DNA from: Methanofollis aquaemaris
GTDB lineage: Archaea > Halobacteriota > Methanomicrobia > Methanomicrobiales > Methanofollaceae
Assembly: GCF_017357525.1 (NCBI RefSeq)
Contig: NZ_CP036172.1
Coordinates: 558,001 to 622,000, forward strand
Direction of reading: 5' to 3'
Length of the DNA: 64,000 bases
In this document: positions 61,409-64,000 of the stretch, piece by piece
Position numbering within the stretch: the stretch's first letter is position 1
How the letters are laid out: every line of letters starts with the position of its first letter
Notes under the pieces: generated by a model
Databases searched by the model: none
Told to the model about the DNA's origin: nothing
The model's input: only the letters and a program-made list of their open reading frames with translations
Program-made: the position numbers and the translations under genes

Positions 61409-61650
61409 CAAAAAACCTCTTCAATGCCCGAAAGTTTCAGAACCCTGCCCCGTATCCGCCCGGCAGCCTCAGTGCCAAGGACCGGCACCACCGCCGCGTG
61501 GCAGGCATCCGCCAGAGCAGGGAGGTCGGCCCGGGTCAGCCCGGACGGACTCTTGTTCAGTGCCTTCTTCGCACACCTGGAGAGGAGACGCGCGGCCGAG
61601 GGGCCGATCTCCTCCTTCAGGGCTGCGAGCACGTCGTCGTCCAGCGACAT
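61408..61650 (-). CDS. Small helical protein of the HAMP-Roadblock operon
   Basis: 80 aa, wholly alpha-helical by sequence: LAALKEEIGPSAARLLSRCA, KKALNKSPSGL, LPALADACHAAVVPVLG. No cofactor motif. It may be an adaptor between the HAMP protein and the Roadblock protein. SD GAGGTGGT before ATG 61650. No named family recognised. Confidence 0.7.
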   Translation of the reverse strand: MSLDDDVLAALKEEIGPSAARLLSRCAKKALNKSPSGLTRADLPALADACHAAVVPVLGTEAAGRIRGRVLKLSGIEEVF

Positions 61651-61662
61651 CCAGGGACCACC

Positions 61663-62085
61663 TCACTCATTATCTTCACGAGCAAGAGCATCGAGAACCC
61701 GGTACGAGTTGATCATCCTGTTGAAGGATGCGGCAAGATCTCCGATCTCGTCGTTGCTCATGACGTCGACCTCTGCTCCCTTGAGGTCTCCCATCGAGAC
61801 ATTCCTGGCCACCTCAGAGAGTTGTGTGATAGGGCTTGTGATGCTGCTTGCAAGGAAGAAACTCCACATCACCACGATCGCAAGAGTCGCCAGGGTCAGG
61901 ACGAATACCGTCCCCTGGAGACCGAGGACTTCCACAATCCATCCCGTGTCTCCGGCCGCCATGATCCCGAGCAGGATGACCGGGATCACCGCGACAAAGA
62001 GCATGCTCACAAAGAGTTTGTAGAAGATGGGGATCTGGAGGGTGAGGCTCCTCCCCTGTGTGCCGGACCTGGCCATGCCGTCCAT
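61663..62085 (-). CDS. HAMP-domain membrane protein without output domain
   Basis: 140 aa. Two membrane helices (about 21-43 and 55-80) with a short outer loop, then a HAMP domain (SSITSPITQLSEVARNVSMG, DEIGDLAASFNRMINSYRVL), and then it stops. In normal receptors HAMP passes a signal to a kinase or MCP module; here none is fused, so the following soluble genes likely provide output. First gene of the operon; TTTAAATT lies about 30 bases upstream. Confidence 0.85.
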   Translation of the reverse strand: MDGMARSGTQGRSLTLQIPIFYKLFVSMLFVAVIPVILLGIMAAGDTGWIVEVLGLQGTVFVLTLATLAIVVMWSFFLASSITSPITQLSEVARNVSMGDLKGAEVDVMSNDEIGDLAASFNRMINSYRVLDALAREDNE

Positions 62086-62109
62086 GGGTGATTATTCTAC
62101 AGGTTAGAA

Positions 62110-62121
62110 TTTAAACTTTAT
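62110..62121 (-). promoter_or_regulatory. TATA box of the HAMP-Roadblock operon
   Basis: AGTTTAAATTCT on the minus strand lies about 25-36 bases before the ATG at 62085, predicting a leaderless or near-leaderless transcript. Confidence 0.45.
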
Positions 62122-62424
62122 GAATTGAGTTATCTACCCTGGGCGTATTCAAAACTAAATTGAAAATAATTTTCAGGCGCCCCGGAGCATTCCCGGACTG
62201 ATTGGCATGGAAATAAGAGATCATAAAAAGAGGTCCGGCAGAATTCCCATTCTGGAGTGCTGATGACAGTCTCCTCTTTCGAGATCTTCTCATTTGCCTT
62301 CCCGGCCATGATCTCGGGGGAAACGAGCGCCGGTGAGTTCGAGAAAATCTGTGATTCCAGATAGGGTTCCAGGTAATGCCCCGGAATAAAACCGAAAATC
62401 TATTGCTGAACATTTGACTCCGAT

Positions 62425-62815
62425 GAATCAGGCATGAGCCGGGAGCACGCCTCAGGCATGCCGCATGAATACTCTTTCCGAGTGGAACTTTCGAGTGCGG
62501 AAGGATTTTTTATCGGCTCTGTTGAACCCCCAATTCCTCTTCTCCTGGCCTTGAGGGTGACAGGAACCGGGCACTTCGCGCCCCCCGGCGAGAGAGAGAG
62601 CAGGGTGAAGTTTCTCGATTTTCTGTGGGCGCGGCACGTCTGATCGACGTGCCTTCCCACACGCTCGCACCGGGGGCGCTGCCTACGGACCCCCGGGATT
62701 GCGATAGGGGGCGGGAAGGCAGAGGGTGTTCCCGTCCTCTGCCGATTCGTCATACAGGAGCGGGGGTGTGTTCAGCCTCCAATGTTCACTCCTGAAGAGA
62801 AATTTTACAAAACTA
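62425..62815. repeat. Copy of the mosaic intergenic repeat family
   Basis: The 62086-62855 gap holds no gene. The left module GAATCAGGCATGAGCCGGGA, then CACGCCTCAGGCATGCCGCA, starts the copy. CTCGCACCGGGGGCGCTGCCTACGGACC-type core near 62665-62695 has a broken palindrome. The right end TTCACTCCTGAAGAGAAATT is the inverse of the module at 12885. Same layout as the copy at 46470. Confidence 0.7.
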
Positions 62816-62855
62816 CCGGGTCCGTACACAGCCAGAAAAAAAAGAAATACGGAGA

Positions 62856-64000
62856 TCACTCAGTGGCAGCGTTCTCCGGGTTCGAACGCCAGGAACGCCC
62901 CACCAGGGAGAGGACTGCGGGCATCACGATGATCGCACCCAGCAGCGAGAACCCGACCGTGATCACGGTGACGACTCCGAAGTTCTGGATGATATTGAAG
63001 GTGGAGAGGATCAGTGCCGAGAAACCGAAGACCGTCGTCATCCCCGAGACCGTGATCGCCGTCCCGATCTGGGAGACGGCCTGCTGGATCGCGTCATAGA
63101 CCCCGGTCCCCTTCTCGCGCTCTTCGTAGAACCGCTCCATGATCAGGATGGTGTACTCCGACGCCACCCCGATGGTCATCGAGCCCAGGACCGCGGTGAG
63201 CGGGGTGTAGTCGATCCCGAGGATGTACATGATCAGCCCGTTCCACCCGACAATCATCATGATCGGGATGAGCGGGGAGGCCGCCTTCCCGATCTTGCGG
63301 TATATCAGGAAGAGGAAACCGAGGATGAGCCCGAAACCGAGGAGCGTCATCTGGGTCTTGCCCTTGGCGATATCGTCGATGAGCGCCGTGAAGAGTTCGA
63401 GGGTGCCGGTGGGGTCGGCGACGATCCCGGCCGGCGGTTTATCCCAGACGATGTCCTGGCGGACCTTGTTGATGAAACTCTCCGCCTGTTCCATCTCCAT
63501 GTCGGTCAGGGAGAACTGGATGACCGTCTCCATGTTCCCGCGTAGATACTTCGCCTTCTCAGCCTCCGGGATCCGGTTCAGCACCATGGCGACCTCGGCA
63601 TCGGTGCCGGGCAGAACGCCTTTGTTGTACTGCTGGATCAGACTGACGATGCTGGTCGCGCCGGTGATCTCGGCATTCTCCTTCACCTCGGATTGCGAGA
63701 ACCTCTCGATCCATTCCAGACTGTCCAGACTGATGACGTCGTCGCCCCTGATATAGATGGGCAGGGTCTGGGTCGAACCCATCGTGCGCGTGATCTTCTT
63801 GAGGTCGACGACCGCGGGCATATCCGAGGGGACGAAGGTCTGCTCGTCGGTGCTGATCTTGATCTCGCCGTCCATCTCGACCCCGACGAATGCGATGAGG
63901 CCGAGGATGAGGAGGATGGGGACCGGATTCTTTGCAATCTTCACGGCCAGGTTGCCGAGGAAGGTGTTATACGCATCCATCCTCCCACTCGCGGCGGCTT
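62856..64000 (-). CDS. MMPL/RND-family transporter, C-terminal part (5' end outside window)
   Basis: The frame is open to the right edge, so the start lies beyond 64000; at least 381 residues are visible. One outward domain and six membrane helices, with IGVASEYTILIMERFYEE in the same place as in the MMPL gene at 26217-28508; the two proteins are clear paralogues in this half (shared AVKIAKNPVP, TSI..LI.QYN.GVLP and SMTIGVASEYTIL). Likely exports lipids or hydrophobic compounds. Confidence 0.85.
   Translation of the reverse strand, partial: AAASGRMDAYNTFLGNLAVKIAKNPVPILLILGLIAFVGVEMDGEIKISTDEQTFVPSDMPAVVDLKKITRTMGSTQTLPIYIRGDDVISLDSLEWIERFSQSEVKENAEITGATSIVSLIQQYNKGVLPGTDAEVAMVLNRIPEAEKAKYLRGNMETVIQFSLTDMEMEQAESFINKVRQDIVWDKPPAGIVADPTGTLELFTALIDDIAKGKTQMTLLGFGLILGFLFLIYRKIGKAASPLIPIMMIVGWNGLIMYILGIDYTPLTAVLGSMTIGVASEYTILIMERFYEEREKGTGVYDAIQQAVSQIGTAITVSGMTTVFGFSALILSTFNIIQNFGVVTVITVGFSLLGAIIVMPAVLSLVGRSWRSNPENAATE

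Overview
The window comes from a GC-rich, hydrogenotrophic methanogenic archaeon, most likely order Methanomicrobiales (a Methanofollis/Methanoculleus-type genome; the genus is an inference from gene content). Diagnostic genes are an Eha-type energy-converting [NiFe] hydrogenase, formylmethanofuran dehydrogenase (fwdDBAC), coenzyme F420-0:L-glutamate ligase (cofE), an archaeal proteasome beta subunit, an archaeal CPSF1-type nuclease, archaeal Sec61beta and TATA-box promoters, often with leaderless starts. No rRNA and no CRISPR array was seen. There is one tRNA (Leu, anticodon UAG).

Layout. 1-7.7 kb: end of a secreted protein, a PutP-type symporter, a HAD hydrolase, a NYN-LOTUS putative RNase, an MBL-fold hydrolase and a DEAD-box helicase. 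8.3-9.6 kb: a stand-alone tnpB element with terminal hairpins. 9.6-12.8 kb: a putative class I terpene synthase, a PHP phosphoesterase and a geranylgeranyl-reductase-like flavoprotein. 13.4-22 kb: membrane and secreted proteins (one carrying 20 N-glycosylation sequons), ketopantoate reductase, a TIM-barrel protein, an iron-sulfur flavoprotein-like gene, and a soluble MCP with CheW. 22-32 kb: AT-rich orphan DNA methyltransferase, tRNA-Leu, PsiE-like protein, lipoproteins, an MMPL transporter, a methyltransferase and a PerM-type protein.

The centrepiece is 32.2-43.3 kb. At least 17 same-strand genes, most overlapping by a few bases, encode EhaB-EhaO, a four-cluster ferredoxin, FwdD, FwdB, FwdA, FwdC and a 49-residue zinc ribbon. 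This physically couples a proton- or sodium-driven ferredoxin-reducing hydrogenase to the enzyme that uses low-potential electrons to fix CO2 onto methanofuran, the first step of methanogenesis. EhaA is not seen in front of ehaB.

43.3-62 kb: zinc-ribbon and DUF5320-type small proteins, cofE, secG (52 aa), amidohydrolase, Usp, CBS protein, psmB-aCPSF1-MFS, a bacterial-type RNase III, an aldehyde dehydrogenase, a divergent AdoMet decarboxylase-like protein, an M1 aminopeptidase, and a four-gene operon of a HAMP-only membrane protein, a small helical protein, a Roadblock/LC7 protein and a larger partner. A second MMPL transporter runs off the right edge.

Most long intergenic gaps are filled by a mosaic family of non-coding GC-rich repeats. 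They share a core palindrome and two kinds of terminal module. One copy (44308-45369) is bounded by 53-bp inverted repeats that match at 49 positions. These look like non-autonomous mobile DNA. The best candidates for undescribed biology are this repeat family, the archaeal terpene-synthase locus and the HAMP-Roadblock operon.
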